Assembly (NCBI GenBank): GCA_016718845.1
Contig: JADKCK010000110.1
Span: 1 to 64,000 of the forward strand
Direction: 5' to 3'
DNA from: Sphingobacteriales bacterium
Lineage (GTDB): Bacteria > Bacteroidota > Bacteroidia > Chitinophagales > UBA2359
DNA: 64,000 bases
Part shown: positions 43,507-53,227 of the stretch, one piece after another
How the letters are laid out: the number at the start of each line of letters is the position of its first letter
How positions within the stretch are numbered: the stretch's first letter is position 1
Position numbers and translations under genes: made by a program
The notes under the pieces: generated by a model
What the model was told of the DNA's origin: nothing
What the model saw: only the letters and a program-made list of their open reading frames with translations
Database searches by the model: none

Positions 43507-45021
43507 ATGAAACACAATAATCACTTACACCAACTCATCAAATCGCTTAATAAATCCGAAAAACGGCATTATAAAATAGTTGCTAATCTTTATTCAACAA
43601 AAAACGAGCATTCGCAATTAGTACAACTATTTGATGCTATCAATGCACAGGAAGAGGAATACAACGAGGATAAAATTTTACGTAAATTTAAAGATGAATT
43701 GTTTGCCCAACATCTACCTTCGTTAAAAGCTAAATTAGAGGAGCAAATTTTAGAAAGTTTGGAAAGCACTACGCCGGCAAATATTTCGATAGAGATGCAA
43801 ATACGACGTTGGTTAAATCAATGCGAAATTTTTCTTACAAAAGGTTTAATCCAACAAGCTCAGATACGTTTGCAAAAAGCGAAACAAAAAGCCGAAAAAT
43901 ACGAACACATTAAGCTACTGTTACATACTTTAGCTATCGAGTTGCGCATTACGGCATCCAACGAATTTGAGAAACAACGTGAATTAGCCCAACGCATTCA
44001 ATCGTTATCTTTGTTATTATCCAGTTTTATTGATTATTTTTTAGATGCTCAAGAGGTGGCAAAATGCGTACATCAATGGGGACAAGGAGCAGAATATAAA
44101 GCATTATTGGCTACATTAATACCCTTAGAGCGTTATCAAAACCCACCTACTCAAATGTTGTTTCATACGCAAAGGTACATCATTAATTTGCACATAAACT
44201 ATAACATTAGCATTCAAAATATTGCGGTAGCTGCAAAATATAGCGAACAATTAATTACTCTATGGGATGAATACAAATGGTTTAAAAAATTAAATCCAAG
44301 CAGTTATATTGGTAATTGCATTTCTTATGCCAACCTACTTAGCACCCACCTTGCCAATTTTGAAGAAAGTAATCGTTACTTATCATGTGCCGAAGAATTG
44401 CTTAACCAACAAAACAGCAAATTAGACTGGTACGAACGCCGCCAATATAATATATGGGGACAGCAGCAAAGTAATTATTTTTACTTGCAAAAATGGCAAA
44501 ATTTTAACGATTTATTAGCTAAGTTCACGGCTTATCGTGGGCAAGAAAGCGAGCCTTTTAAAAGCTTGTTTTTATCGTTTTGCTTCGATTCTACGCTGCA
44601 ACTTTACGCCCTTAATCGCCACAACGAAGCAGTAGATTGGTTACAATACATCATCAATCAGCGCGAGAAAGGTATCTTACTCCGAGCCAATGTTATAGAA
44701 TCTAGCTACGTTTTGTTGTTTATCATCTATTTTGAACAAAAACAATTTGAGTTATTAGAGCATACTTTTCAGGCAGCTTACCGCTTTTTTTATAAAAACG
44801 GGCATGTCCAACACATCGAAGGCTTAATACTTAGCTTTATGCGTAAAATTATCAAAGAATTTTACTACATTAAATTAAATAATTATTATCAAGAATTATG
44901 GGAAAAAACAGAACTTTTTGATGATACACAAGACAGTTATGTTTTTTTTAAAATATGGTTGAAGAGCAAAATTAATAAGCAATCTTTTTTGAGTCTTTAT
45001 TTAGCTATCAAACAGCAGTAA
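43507..45021 (+). CDS. Helical-repeat (TPR-like) cytoplasmic protein, unknown function
   Basis: 504 residues, no signal peptide or membrane segment. The N-terminus LHQLIKSLNKSEKRHYKIVA is a pattern I associate with a family of Bacteroidota hypothetical proteins. The rest is almost all helical, rich in Gln, Leu and Glu (GLIQQAQIRLQKAKQKAEKY; FEESNRYLSCAEELLNQQNS; NEAVDWLQYIINQREKGILL), consistent with a TPR-like superhelix for protein contacts. Codon use is more A+T-rich than in neighbouring genes. Terminator at 45115-45154. Confidence 0.7.
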   Translation: MKHNNHLHQLIKSLNKSEKRHYKIVANLYSTKNEHSQLVQLFDAINAQEEEYNEDKILRKFKDELFAQHLPSLKAKLEEQILESLESTTPANISIEMQIRRWLNQCEIFLTKGLIQQAQIRLQKAKQKAEKYEHIKLLLHTLAIELRITASNEFEKQRELAQRIQSLSLLLSSFIDYFLDAQEVAKCVHQWGQGAEYKALLATLIPLERYQNPPTQMLFHTQRYIINLHINYNISIQNIAVAAKYSEQLITLWDEYKWFKKLNPSSYIGNCISYANLLSTHLANFEESNRYLSCAEELLNQQNSKLDWYERRQYNIWGQQQSNYFYLQKWQNFNDLLAKFTAYRGQESEPFKSLFLSFCFDSTLQLYALNRHNEAVDWLQYIINQREKGILLRANVIESSYVLLFIIYFEQKQFELLEHTFQAAYRFFYKNGHVQHIEGLILSFMRKIIKEFYYIKLNNYYQELWEKTELFDDTQDSYVFFKIWLKSKINKQSFLSLYLAIKQQ

Positions 45022-45114
45022 ACGAGTGTTACATGGCTGTTTGTTAGATTCAATACTCAAAGGTTTTGTTGTATTAATCTACCCATCTTGAAATATTTAT
45101 TCGAGTGTTTTTGT

Positions 45115-45154
45115 AAAAAATCGCCCAATTAGCTTATGCCAATTGGGCGATTTT
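45115..45154. terminator. Bidirectional terminator between convergent genes
   Basis: AAAATCGCCCAATT (45117-45130) pairs with AATTGGGCGATTTT (45141-45154), 10-nt loop. Confidence 0.88.
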
Positions 45155-45183
45155 GGTTATTCACCCCTTTTGTTAATTATGCA

Positions 45184-48100
45184 TTATCTGGCAATTAACA
45201 ATTTTTGGTGCAATTTAGTAGTACCATCATTTACTTCTACCACATAATAACCTTGTGGTAATTGGTTAATGTTTATGTCAATGCTGTTATCGCCTTCGGA
45301 TACAGCAGTAGTTTGTCGCAACATCTCTTTGCCCACCACATCAAATAGTTTAATATTTATGCTACTGTTGGTTTGGGCAATATAATTTAGGGTTATCCAA
45401 CTATTGGCAGGGTTAGGCAATAAGCTAAATATTTGAGTAGGTGCATTGGTATCCAAATCTTCGTCGGTTTTGCAACCTGCAGTAGAAAACGTACTAATAG
45501 CACTGTAACCACCAGAAGTAACACCATCGGCACAATTGGCTTGTACTAGCCATTCGTAGTTTTTGCAAGCTACTAATTGCGACGATATGTTTTTTGATGT
45601 GCCTATTATAGGTCCGATGGACACCCAAATAGTTGTACCTACTTTACGACCAAATATGGTATAATTGGCTGCTCCTGCTACAGCGTTCCAATTAAAGGTG
45701 GCAGTGGTAGCCGTTATATTGGTGGTGTTTAAGCCTGTAGGTGTACCTAGCAGTAAATTGCTAATAGTGGCAGCAGCGGTAGTGGTACAGCCTGTACTGG
45801 CGGTTACAGTTACTATATAGGTAGCGGCATTTAAATTGTTAATAGTAGCGGTTGTTGCTCCGTTGCTCCACAAAGGAGTGTAGGGTGCTGCTGCCCCCGA
45901 GGCATTTACTTTCATAGAGCCGCCTGTGTTGCAAATGGCATTTACTATATTGCTAATACTAATTGTTGGATTGGCATTAACCACTACGGTAGTAGCAGCA
46001 GTACCTGTACAGCCTGCTGTATTGGTTACGGTTACGGTATAGGTGGTGGTAGCATTTAGCGGTGTTGTAGTGATAATTGGCGTTGTGGCGCCGTTGTTCC
46101 AAACATAATTACCTCCACCAAATGCAGTGAGTGATGTAGCATTGCCCACACAAATGGGTGTAGTGTTGCCAATACTTGCCGCAGCAGTGCCGGTTGCAAT
46201 AACTGTTGTTGCTGTTCTGGTACAAGCATTGGCATTTGTTACGGTAACGGTATAGGTTCCGGGGGCATTAATGGTGGTATTTGCTATTGGGCTAGCATTG
46301 CTCCAATTATACGAAGTGCCGCCTGTTGCTGTAAGCACAATAGGTGTGTTTGGGCAGATGGGACCAGAACCAGTAATGGTAGCCGTAGGCAAGGCGTTAA
46401 TGTTGATAGGGGCAACCGCTGTTTGGGTACAACCATTGGCACCTGTTACCGTAACGGTAAAGGTGGTGGGTGTAGTTAAAGGCGCGGTTGTGGCATTTGC
46501 AGTAGTGCTTCCGTTACTCCATGCATAAGTGGCACCACCTGCGGCAATAAGGTTAGCTGTACTACCCATACAAATAGCCGTAGGGCTGTTAAGGGTAGCT
46601 GTAGGCAATGGATTAATGCCCACCGTTTGGGTAGCTATTTTGGTACATCCTGCTGCATTTGTTACCGTAACGGTAAAAGTGGTATTAGCACTTAATGGTG
46701 GGGTGCTAATGTTGGCTGTGGTGCTTCCGTTACTCCAGGCATAGGTTCCGCCACCCGTTGCGGTAAGTGTGGTGCTACTACCCAAGCAAATAGGGCTATT
46801 GCCACTAATACTAGCCGTTGGTAAGGCATTAACAGTAACTGTTGTAGTGGCTGTTTTGGTGCAGCCCGCTGTGTTTGTTACTGTAACCGTATAGGTGCCT
46901 GCTGTACTAGCGGTAATAGCTGCTGTATTACTACCATTGTTCCAAGCATAAGCACTACCACCTGTTGCAGTAAGTATAGTATTAAAACCTGTACAAATAC
47001 TTGTAGCCCCACTAATACTAGCCGCTGGTAAAGCATTAACAGTAAGTGTGCGGGTGGCTGTTCTGATGCAACCATTGGCATTTGTTACCGTAACGGTATA
47101 AGTGCCGCCTGTGCTAATGGTGGTACTTGCAGTGGTGGCTCCGTTGCTCCAAGCATAAGTACCATTACCTGTTGCCGTAAAGGTAGTGCTATTACCCGCA
47201 CAAACACTAGTAGCTCCGCTAATGCTAGCCGTAGGTAAAGGTAAAACGGTAATAGTTCGGGTAGCTGTTTTGGTACAACCTGCGGCATTTGTTACCGTAA
47301 CGGTATAAGTGCCTGCTGCAACAATAGTGGTACTTGCTGTGGTACTTGCATTGCTCCAGGCATACGCAACGCCTCCGGTTGCAGTAAGCGTGTTAGTAGT
47401 ACCCGTGCAAATACTTGTAGGACCGTTAATAACAATAGTAGGAGCATCAACGCTAACCGTTGTGTTGGCAGTTGCTTGGCAGCCGTTATCGTCTGTTATG
47501 GTAACGGTGTAGGTGGTGTTGGTACTTAAGGTAACTGTTGCGGTTGGGGTGTTGTCACCGTTGCTCCACGAATAGTAAGTGCCGCCAGTTGCGGTAAGCG
47601 GTGTATTGCCACCGGCACAAATAGTAACACCACCGCCGCTAATGCTAGCCGTAGGCAATGGGTTAACGGTAATGCTTGTGGTAGCTGTTTTGGTACAACC
47701 CGCCGCATTTGTTACCGTAACGGTATATGCCCCTGCTGTTGAAATAAGGGCATTGGGGGTATTACTGCCGTTGCTCCAAGCGTAGTTAACACCACCTGTT
47801 GCGGTAAGTGTGGTACTATTACCATTGCAAATATTGCGCTCGCCGTTAATGGTAGCAGCGGGTAACTCGTTAAGGCTAACGCTTGTGCTTGCTGTATTTG
47901 TACAGGCATTGGCATTGGTTACTGTAACCGTATAGGTGCCTGCCGCCGTAGTAGTAGCGGTTGATGTAGCATTGCCGTTGCTCCATATATACGCACTGCC
48001 ACCTGTTGCCATAAGGCTAGCAGCATTGCCCGCACAAACAGGGCTGTTGTTAGTTATTGCTATATTTGGGATAGCATTAACCGATACCGCTTGTGTGTAT

Positions 48101-50820
48101 GTAGCCGTACAACCATTGCCGCCATTGGTTATGGTTGATACCAGCGCGTTTTTATTAACCACTGTTCCATCTCCCACCTGACCATAAATATTCCATCCGC
48201 AAGTCCAAAGGTCGCCAAAAGGTTTTACTGCAAGCGAGTGGAAGGTTCCTGCCGAAACAATTTGCCAATTAGTTCCGCTGTCTATTTGTAGCGGCGAGTT
48301 TCTATTGGTAAAACTTCCGTCGCCCAACTGTCCTTCTTCGTTTCGTCCCCAAGTCCAAAGTGTGCCATCGGTTTTAATGGCTATGGTATGAGATGCCCCA
48401 CCCGAACTGCTTTGCCAAGTGGAAGACCCTATTTGTGCGGGGGTGTTTCGGTTGTTGTTTGTTGCATCGCCCAACTGTCCAAAGTCGTTTTGTCCCCATG
48501 TCCAAAGGGTTCCATCTGGTTTTATAGCAAGGCTATGCCCGCCACCCGCCGAAACACTTTGCCATGCGGTTGTGCTTATTCTGGTAGGCAGGTATCTGTT
48601 AAGATTTGTTCCGTTGCCCAATTGCCCGAAGTTGTTTCGTCCCCAAGCCCAAAGGGTTTTATCTGTTCTGATGCCTAAGTTATGATACGAACCTGCCGAA
48701 ATGCTTACCCAATTGCTTTCGGTACCCGACTGTGTAGGGGCGTTTTTTGTGGTGGTTGTTCCGTCGCCCAATTGCCCGTCGCCGTTTCGTCCCCAAGCCC
48801 AAAGCGAGCCATTACTTCTAATAGCCAAGCTATGTAATGCGCCTGCCGACACACTTAACCAAGTAGCCGTACCTATTTGCGTAGGTACATTTCTGTTGGT
48901 ATAGGTTCCGTCGCCTAATTGTCCTTCTACATTTCGTCCCCAAGCCCAAAGTGTGCCATCTACTTTTAGTGCCAAGCTATGGGTGCTGCCTGCCGATACA
49001 CTTAGCCAATTGTTAGCGTTGCCTATTTTTACAGGGGTATTTCTTTGCGTAAGGGTTCCGTCGCCTAATTGTCCGTTGTTGTTTCGTCCCCAAGCCCAAA
49101 GTGTGCCATCGGTTTTTATGCCCAGCGAGTGCGAGTCGCCTGCCGAGATACTTAACCATTTGGCATTGGTAGATGAGGTATAACTTATCTGCCCACCACT
49201 ACCTGCATTGGCAGGGTTAAAAATTGCCGTTCCGTTGCCAAGGTCGGTAATGCCTGGTCCGGTAAAAGTGCCTTTGGGTGCTTGATTACCCGTAAGCGTA
49301 ACAGCGGCACTCGAGTTGGCGCAATAATTGGCATTTAGCCCACTAAAATTAATAACCGATGCGGGTATGATGGTTATTGTTTTGGCATCTGTTCCGGTAC
49401 AGCCCGCAGCATTTGTTACCGTAACAACATAAGTGCCTGCATTGGCTGCTGTTACTGCTTGTGTATTGGCGGAGCCCGTAGGTGTGCTCCATTGATAAGT
49501 ACTACCTGGTGTTGCGGTTAAAGTTATCGCACTTCCGTCGCAAATACTGGTAGAACCGCTTGCTGTCATAGATGGGGCAAACAGATTAACTGTTTGTATG
49601 GCGGTTCTTGTGCAGCCACCAGCACCTGTTACTGTTACTACATAATCGCCGCTAGTAGCCGTTACAGTTATGCTAGTAGCATCGCCGGCGGTGTTGTTCC
49701 ACTGATAGGTATCAAGCACTCCAGCGGTACCAGCCGTTAAATTTACACTGCCACCAGCACAAAACGTAGTAGGCCCACTTGTAGTAATAGGTGGTGGATT
49801 TGTAGCTTGTACCGACAATCGGAAATCGCCCGCATCAAAAATAGTACTAGAACCTTCTACCAAAACCGTATAAGTACCTGCACATAAATAGGTGGTAATG
49901 CTCGATTTATTAGTACCCGGTGCATCATCATTAGTGGCTATTGGCGTGGCACAATCGGTGCTATTGTACAAGCGCAAAAGGGTGTTGTAGTTGGTGTATG
50001 AGTCGTTGGTAGAGACAGTAACTTGTGCCGCCGATGCTAAGGTAAATTTATAGAACACATCGGGAGAATTATTGCCTGCTACACTGTTATAACCCATTTC
50101 GGGTGTGCAAAGATAAATGTAAAAAAGCGGAGGTCCAAAAGGGTCGATAGGGTTCAGGAATGGAGCGCCTGGTGCAATCCTATTTGAATTATCGTGGCTT
50201 TTATAGCCTCCTATTGCTATGGTGCCAAAGTCTAAGGCATCGGAGCAATTGGTGCCATGCGTGTATCGCCAAATGGTTTTGGGGGCATAATTAGCGGTGT
50301 AAGTTTGTCCACCTATAAAAAACGACTCATAGTCTGCGGTTCCATCTGACCCTGAGCTATCCCAAAATCTACAAGGGGTTCTATAATAGTCTTTGAATGT
50401 GTGCGTTATGCCATGAATATAAAGACGACAATCATCGTCACTACCATCATAAGTGCAATTGTCGCCGGTGTCGTTTTCCCATGAGTCAAAATCGATATAA
50501 AAATACGATGCCCAACTATTTGCTCCTATTACTGTGTGGATTTTGGTGCCGCCAACACTTAATGTTGATGGAGCATCGCCGCCCCAGTGAAAACAGGTGG
50601 TGGGCCAAGTTTGCGTACCGCCATTAGCAACTCCATAAAGTGAGCTTGATTGAACAGTAACTGTATTATCATCCCCAGTAAAAAAATCGTTGTCGCAAAG
50701 TTGTCTAACTTCATCAACCAACAGTTCGTAGTTTACCTCGCCATTGGTAATTTGGGCTTTAAGATTTACGGGCAGTAGCCCTATGAATAAAAAGAGGAGA
50801 ATAGTAATTGATGTTTTCAT
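45184..50820 (-). CDS. T9SS surface protein with RCC1 propeller and Ig-like repeats
   Basis: 1878 residues, intact. Signal peptide TSITILLFLFIGLLPVNLKA. Order: unassigned N-terminal domain with a PPC-like beta domain (DVFYKFTLASAAQVTVSTND, about 260-340); two Ig-like domains; seven RCC1 repeats at about 555-910 (LSISAGDSHSLGIKTDGTLW, AWGRNNNGQLGDGT), enough for one seven-bladed propeller; ten or eleven Ig/PKD-like units of about 72 residues (ISGATSVCAGNSTTFTATG type); a fibronectin III domain near 1710 (TATTATFNWNAVAGAANYTI); and a type A sorting domain (FSLLPNPANSWITLNYIA; IKLFDVVGKEML; LPQGYYVVEVNDG). Exported and surface-attached; RCC1 propellers bind proteins or membranes in other settings, target unknown. 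12 bp downstream of the carboxylase-like gene, so co-transcribed. Confidence 0.88.
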   Translation of the reverse strand: MKTSITILLFLFIGLLPVNLKAQITNGEVNYELLVDEVRQLCDNDFFTGDDNTVTVQSSSLYGVANGGTQTWPTTCFHWGGDAPSTLSVGGTKIHTVIGANSWASYFYIDFDSWENDTGDNCTYDGSDDDCRLYIHGITHTFKDYYRTPCRFWDSSGSDGTADYESFFIGGQTYTANYAPKTIWRYTHGTNCSDALDFGTIAIGGYKSHDNSNRIAPGAPFLNPIDPFGPPLFYIYLCTPEMGYNSVAGNNSPDVFYKFTLASAAQVTVSTNDSYTNYNTLLRLYNSTDCATPIATNDDAPGTNKSSITTYLCAGTYTVLVEGSSTIFDAGDFRLSVQATNPPPITTSGPTTFCAGGSVNLTAGTAGVLDTYQWNNTAGDATSITVTATSGDYVVTVTGAGGCTRTAIQTVNLFAPSMTASGSTSICDGSAITLTATPGSTYQWSTPTGSANTQAVTAANAGTYVVTVTNAAGCTGTDAKTITIIPASVINFSGLNANYCANSSAAVTLTGNQAPKGTFTGPGITDLGNGTAIFNPANAGSGGQISYTSSTNAKWLSISAGDSHSLGIKTDGTLWAWGRNNNGQLGDGTLTQRNTPVKIGNANNWLSVSAGSTHSLALKVDGTLWAWGRNVEGQLGDGTYTNRNVPTQIGTATWLSVSAGALHSLAIRSNGSLWAWGRNGDGQLGDGTTTTKNAPTQSGTESNWVSISAGSYHNLGIRTDKTLWAWGRNNFGQLGNGTNLNRYLPTRISTTAWQSVSAGGGHSLAIKPDGTLWTWGQNDFGQLGDATNNNRNTPAQIGSSTWQSSSGGASHTIAIKTDGTLWTWGRNEEGQLGDGSFTNRNSPLQIDSGTNWQIVSAGTFHSLAVKPFGDLWTCGWNIYGQVGDGTVVNKNALVSTITNGGNGCTATYTQAVSVNAIPNIAITNNSPVCAGNAASLMATGGSAYIWSNGNATSTATTTAAGTYTVTVTNANACTNTASTSVSLNELPAATINGERNICNGNSTTLTATGGVNYAWSNGSNTPNALISTAGAYTVTVTNAAGCTKTATTSITVNPLPTASISGGGVTICAGGNTPLTATGGTYYSWSNGDNTPTATVTLSTNTTYTVTITDDNGCQATANTTVSVDAPTIVINGPTSICTGTTNTLTATGGVAYAWSNASTTASTTIVAAGTYTVTVTNAAGCTKTATRTITVLPLPTASISGATSVCAGNSTTFTATGNGTYAWSNGATTASTTISTGGTYTVTVTNANGCIRTATRTLTVNALPAASISGATSICTGFNTILTATGGSAYAWNNGSNTAAITASTAGTYTVTVTNTAGCTKTATTTVTVNALPTASISGNSPICLGSSTTLTATGGGTYAWSNGSTTANISTPPLSANTTFTVTVTNAAGCTKIATQTVGINPLPTATLNSPTAICMGSTANLIAAGGATYAWSNGSTTANATTAPLTTPTTFTVTVTGANGCTQTAVAPININALPTATITGSGPICPNTPIVLTATGGTSYNWSNASPIANTTINAPGTYTVTVTNANACTRTATTVIATGTAAASIGNTTPICVGNATSLTAFGGGNYVWNNGATTPIITTTPLNATTTYTVTVTNTAGCTGTAATTVVVNANPTISISNIVNAICNTGGSMKVNASGAAAPYTPLWSNGATTATINNLNAATYIVTVTASTGCTTTAAATISNLLLGTPTGLNTTNITATTATFNWNAVAGAANYTIFGRKVGTTIWVSIGPIIGTSKNISSQLVACKNYEWLVQANCADGVTSGGYSAISTFSTAGCKTDEDLDTNAPTQIFSLLPNPANSWITLNYIAQTNSSINIKLFDVVGKEMLRQTTAVSEGDNSIDININQLPQGYYVVEVNDGTTKLHQKLLIAR
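46200..48110 (-). repeat. Tandem Ig-like coding repeats of about 210 bp
   Basis: Units recur about every 200-220 bp (for example TTGTTACCGTAACGGTA-type blocks at about 46445, 46660, 47085, 47290 and 47710). They are more diverged from one another than those at 4990-6870, and the reading frame is intact throughout. Confidence 0.75.
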
Positions 50821-50832
50821 TTTACAAAGTTT

Positions 50833-52083
50833 TTACTTGTTTATGAAAGAATTGTTGTGGTACAAATAATACGGCATTTGTGCCAGATTTACGGTGTCGT
50901 TAATTAAATCTTTTGCCGCATGTTGATTTAAGCTAATTGTTGCTTTTGCTGTTACTTTTACTTGCTTAGAGCCATACTTTTTTTGAGCATCTTTGTGTAG
51001 CTTTTGTGCCAATGACCAAATAAAGTAAGGGTCGTTATAGGTATAAAAATATTGCTGGTAGGTCAATAATTTTTGAAAATCAACCGCGTATTTGTAGTTT
51101 TTATCGGGTATATCCACAAAAAACTGAAAGTATTTTGCTTCGCTACTATTTAGCATCATCCGCCACGAAAAATAATACCCTTGCCTATGCCAAGCCACGT
51201 TTCCGTCCATTAGCAAAAAACGAAGCGGAAATATTATCTGAAAAGCAAAGAATAGTGCAATAAGTAACTGCCGAGCAGAAAAGCGGAAATTGTTTTTAAC
51301 AAGTTGGTAAAGTTGCCCAAAACTAAAGGTAGATAGGCTAAGGTAGATAAACCACGTTGCCAACATCACCAAGGGGAAACTGCCGATATTAAAAACAAAA
51401 TAGTTGGTAAGATGAAACACAAGAAGTGGTATTACTACATACCAAGCCTTGGGTTTTCGCCATAACACAAAAGCCATCGAGCCATCGAACAATATACCTA
51501 TATAGCTCATGACATAGGCTAACACATGGGGGTAGGGGTAGTTTCGTGAGGTTGTAAATATCCGCATAGGGTAGCCTTCGAGCCAATCGGGGTTTATTTT
51601 TACTACTGCCCCGTAGAAATAGACAATAGACACCATTAAAGCAAATGGCACATAATTTAGTATCGACATTTTTTTGTTTGTGCGTCGTTTTATTACATCA
51701 ATTATAGAAATTGATTGATGTGTATCGACAACAGCAAACAAAAAAGCTAACAAACACCACAAATAGTAGTGGTTGTTATAGTTCGACATATCTATCAGAA
51801 ACAGATACCCAAAAGACACTAAAAACATAAGCGCACCTACGCGGGCTAAGATACCCAAAGCCAATAAAATAGCACCTATAAGGGCAATGCCTTCTAATAC
51901 CGTTAAAAGCGTATGCGAATAAGCCTCGATGATGCTAAGATAGGGATAATGGAAAACAAAGGTAGAATTTGACAGGTCGTGCAGAAAAGGTACAAGGTAA
52001 ATTATTTCTGGTATCATCAACATGCCAAATAAAAACCTAAATAATGAAAAATTAGTTGCCGAAACAGCCGAGTTAATTTCCAT
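50833..52083 (-). CDS. HTTM / vitamin-K-dependent gamma-carboxylase-like membrane enzyme
   Basis: 416 residues with about five to seven hydrophobic helices in the first 270, then a soluble domain. Motifs match gamma-glutamyl carboxylase as I remember the human sequence: NNHYYLWCLLAFLFAVVDTH with His105 aligned to its active-site His, and FYGAVVKINPDWLEGYPM with Lys162 aligned to its catalytic-base Lys218. The later GYYFSWRMML and DTVNLAQMP also resemble the conserved GYSWDMM and D.V.L.. segments. Known relatives convert Glu to gamma-carboxyglutamate using reduced vitamin K, CO2 and O2; many bacterial HTTM proteins have unproven chemistry. Located between two T9SS giants and 12 bp from one; a terminator at 52150-52184 separates it from the gene upstream. 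Confidence 0.75.
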   Translation of the reverse strand: MEINSAVSATNFSLFRFLFGMLMIPEIIYLVPFLHDLSNSTFVFHYPYLSIIEAYSHTLLTVLEGIALIGAILLALGILARVGALMFLVSFGYLFLIDMSNYNNHYYLWCLLAFLFAVVDTHQSISIIDVIKRRTNKKMSILNYVPFALMVSIVYFYGAVVKINPDWLEGYPMRIFTTSRNYPYPHVLAYVMSYIGILFDGSMAFVLWRKPKAWYVVIPLLVFHLTNYFVFNIGSFPLVMLATWFIYLSLSTFSFGQLYQLVKNNFRFSARQLLIALFFAFQIIFPLRFLLMDGNVAWHRQGYYFSWRMMLNSSEAKYFQFFVDIPDKNYKYAVDFQKLLTYQQYFYTYNDPYFIWSLAQKLHKDAQKKYGSKQVKVTAKATISLNQHAAKDLINDTVNLAQMPYYLYHNNSFINK

Positions 52084-52149
52084 TTTCGTAGCCTATTTTT
52101 GGTGTCTGAAAAATCTGATACTTATCTGTTAAGTTAAAAAGTAGCTTAG

Positions 52150-52184
52150 AAAAAAGCAGGGGCGCACTTTGGGGTACGCCCCTA
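52150..52184 (-). terminator. Terminator of the right-hand giant gene
   Basis: On the minus strand AGGGGCG and CGCCCCT form a stem followed by GCTTTTTTC, 15-50 bases after the stop at 52199. Confidence 0.75.
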
Positions 52185-52198
52185 CCCTCTTCAAAAAG

Positions 52199-53227
52199 CT
52201 ATTTAGCTATTACCAAACGTATGGTTTGGATAACATCTTTGGTGTTTCTTACTTGGCACACATAGGCTCCGGGTGTTAGCTGTCTCGAGTCGATGTCTAA
52301 GAACAGCGGTTTGGCTGCCTGTACTTCGCCCTCAAAAAGTTTCATTGCCGACTTGCCTGTTATATCAAACAGTTCAACATATACATACTCGTTTTGCATA
52401 CCTATATACTCGATGGTGGCGTGTTGTTTAACCGGATTAGGATAAACAGACAAGCTTGACGCATCGCCTAAATCCAAATCATCGGTTTTACCACGTCCGC
52501 GAGTAGAGGAGGCTACCCAATACCAACCGCTAATTTCGTTGCCTGCCGCATCGGTTACATATACGGTATACCAGCCCGAGGGCAAGTTGCTTAGTTGATT
52601 GCTTGTAACACTGCCAACAGGTACCCAATCCGATGGACCAAACCATTCGTAGCTGTACGGAGCGGTGCCCCCTTCTGCCACAATACTTACACTACCCGAG
52701 TTAGTTCCGTCGTCGTTGGCTATGGTGTAATTGCTGATAGATAGCGGTTCGTCGATAGGTGTATTGCCTAACACTACTACGCCGCAATCGTTGCTATCGG
52801 TAATGGTAACAGCCCAAACAGCCGTTTGCCCGTATTGCAACGACACATAGCCATTGCCTGCTGCATCGTAGCTTATGTCGTAAGATACATAGCCGTTGTT
52901 GTCCCATTGATAACTATATGGAGCTACACCGCCATCTACTATTATTTCTGTTTGATGCACAAACACCGTACTCGATAATATTTCGGAGCCATCGGCTAAA
53001 ACAGTTAAGGCTGCGGGTGCTACTATGGTTGCTGTGGTGGTGGTGGTACAGCCATTGACATCGGTAATGGTGGCGGTATAATTGCCTGCCCATAAGTTGC
53101 TGGCTGTTGCGGTTGTTTGTCCATCGCTCCATAAATAGGTGTAAGGCAACGCCACCCGTTGGCACCGCCGTAGCCGAGCCAGTAGGATTACTACACTGTG
53201 TACTAGCCACATTGCTGGTAGCAGCAC
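52199..53227 (-). CDS. Giant mosaic T9SS protein, C-terminal segment
   Basis: Only the part from about 53150 leftwards is in the correct frame; the first residues up to RRCQRVA are out-of-frame sequence. It completes the last SprB repeat (LPYTYLWSDGQTTATASNLW), then has SprB-like domains (VAPYSYQWDNNG; EGGTAPYSYEWFG) and a T9SS type A sorting domain (LSVYPNPVKQHATIEYIG, VELFDITGKSAM, LTPGAYVCQVRNT). Joined to the upstream segment by an apparent indel at about 53140-53155, where GGVALHL becomes GGVALPYTYLW. Confidence 0.7.
   Translation of the reverse strand: MLLPAMWLVHSVVILLARLRRCQRVALPYTYLWSDGQTTATASNLWAGNYTATITDVNGCTTTTTATIVAPAALTVLADGSEILSSTVFVHQTEIIVDGGVAPYSYQWDNNGYVSYDISYDAAGNGYVSLQYGQTAVWAVTITDSNDCGVVVLGNTPIDEPLSISNYTIANDDGTNSGSVSIVAEGGTAPYSYEWFGPSDWVPVGSVTSNQLSNLPSGWYTVYVTDAAGNEISGWYWVASSTRGRGKTDDLDLGDASSLSVYPNPVKQHATIEYIGMQNEYVYVELFDITGKSAMKLFEGEVQAAKPLFLDIDSRQLTPGAYVCQVRNTKDVIQTIRLVIAK

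Noticed and set aside
46271..49183. Plus-strand open frames within the RCC1/Ig-like gene
   Set aside because: They mirror the repeats of the minus-strand gene and have no coding features of their own.
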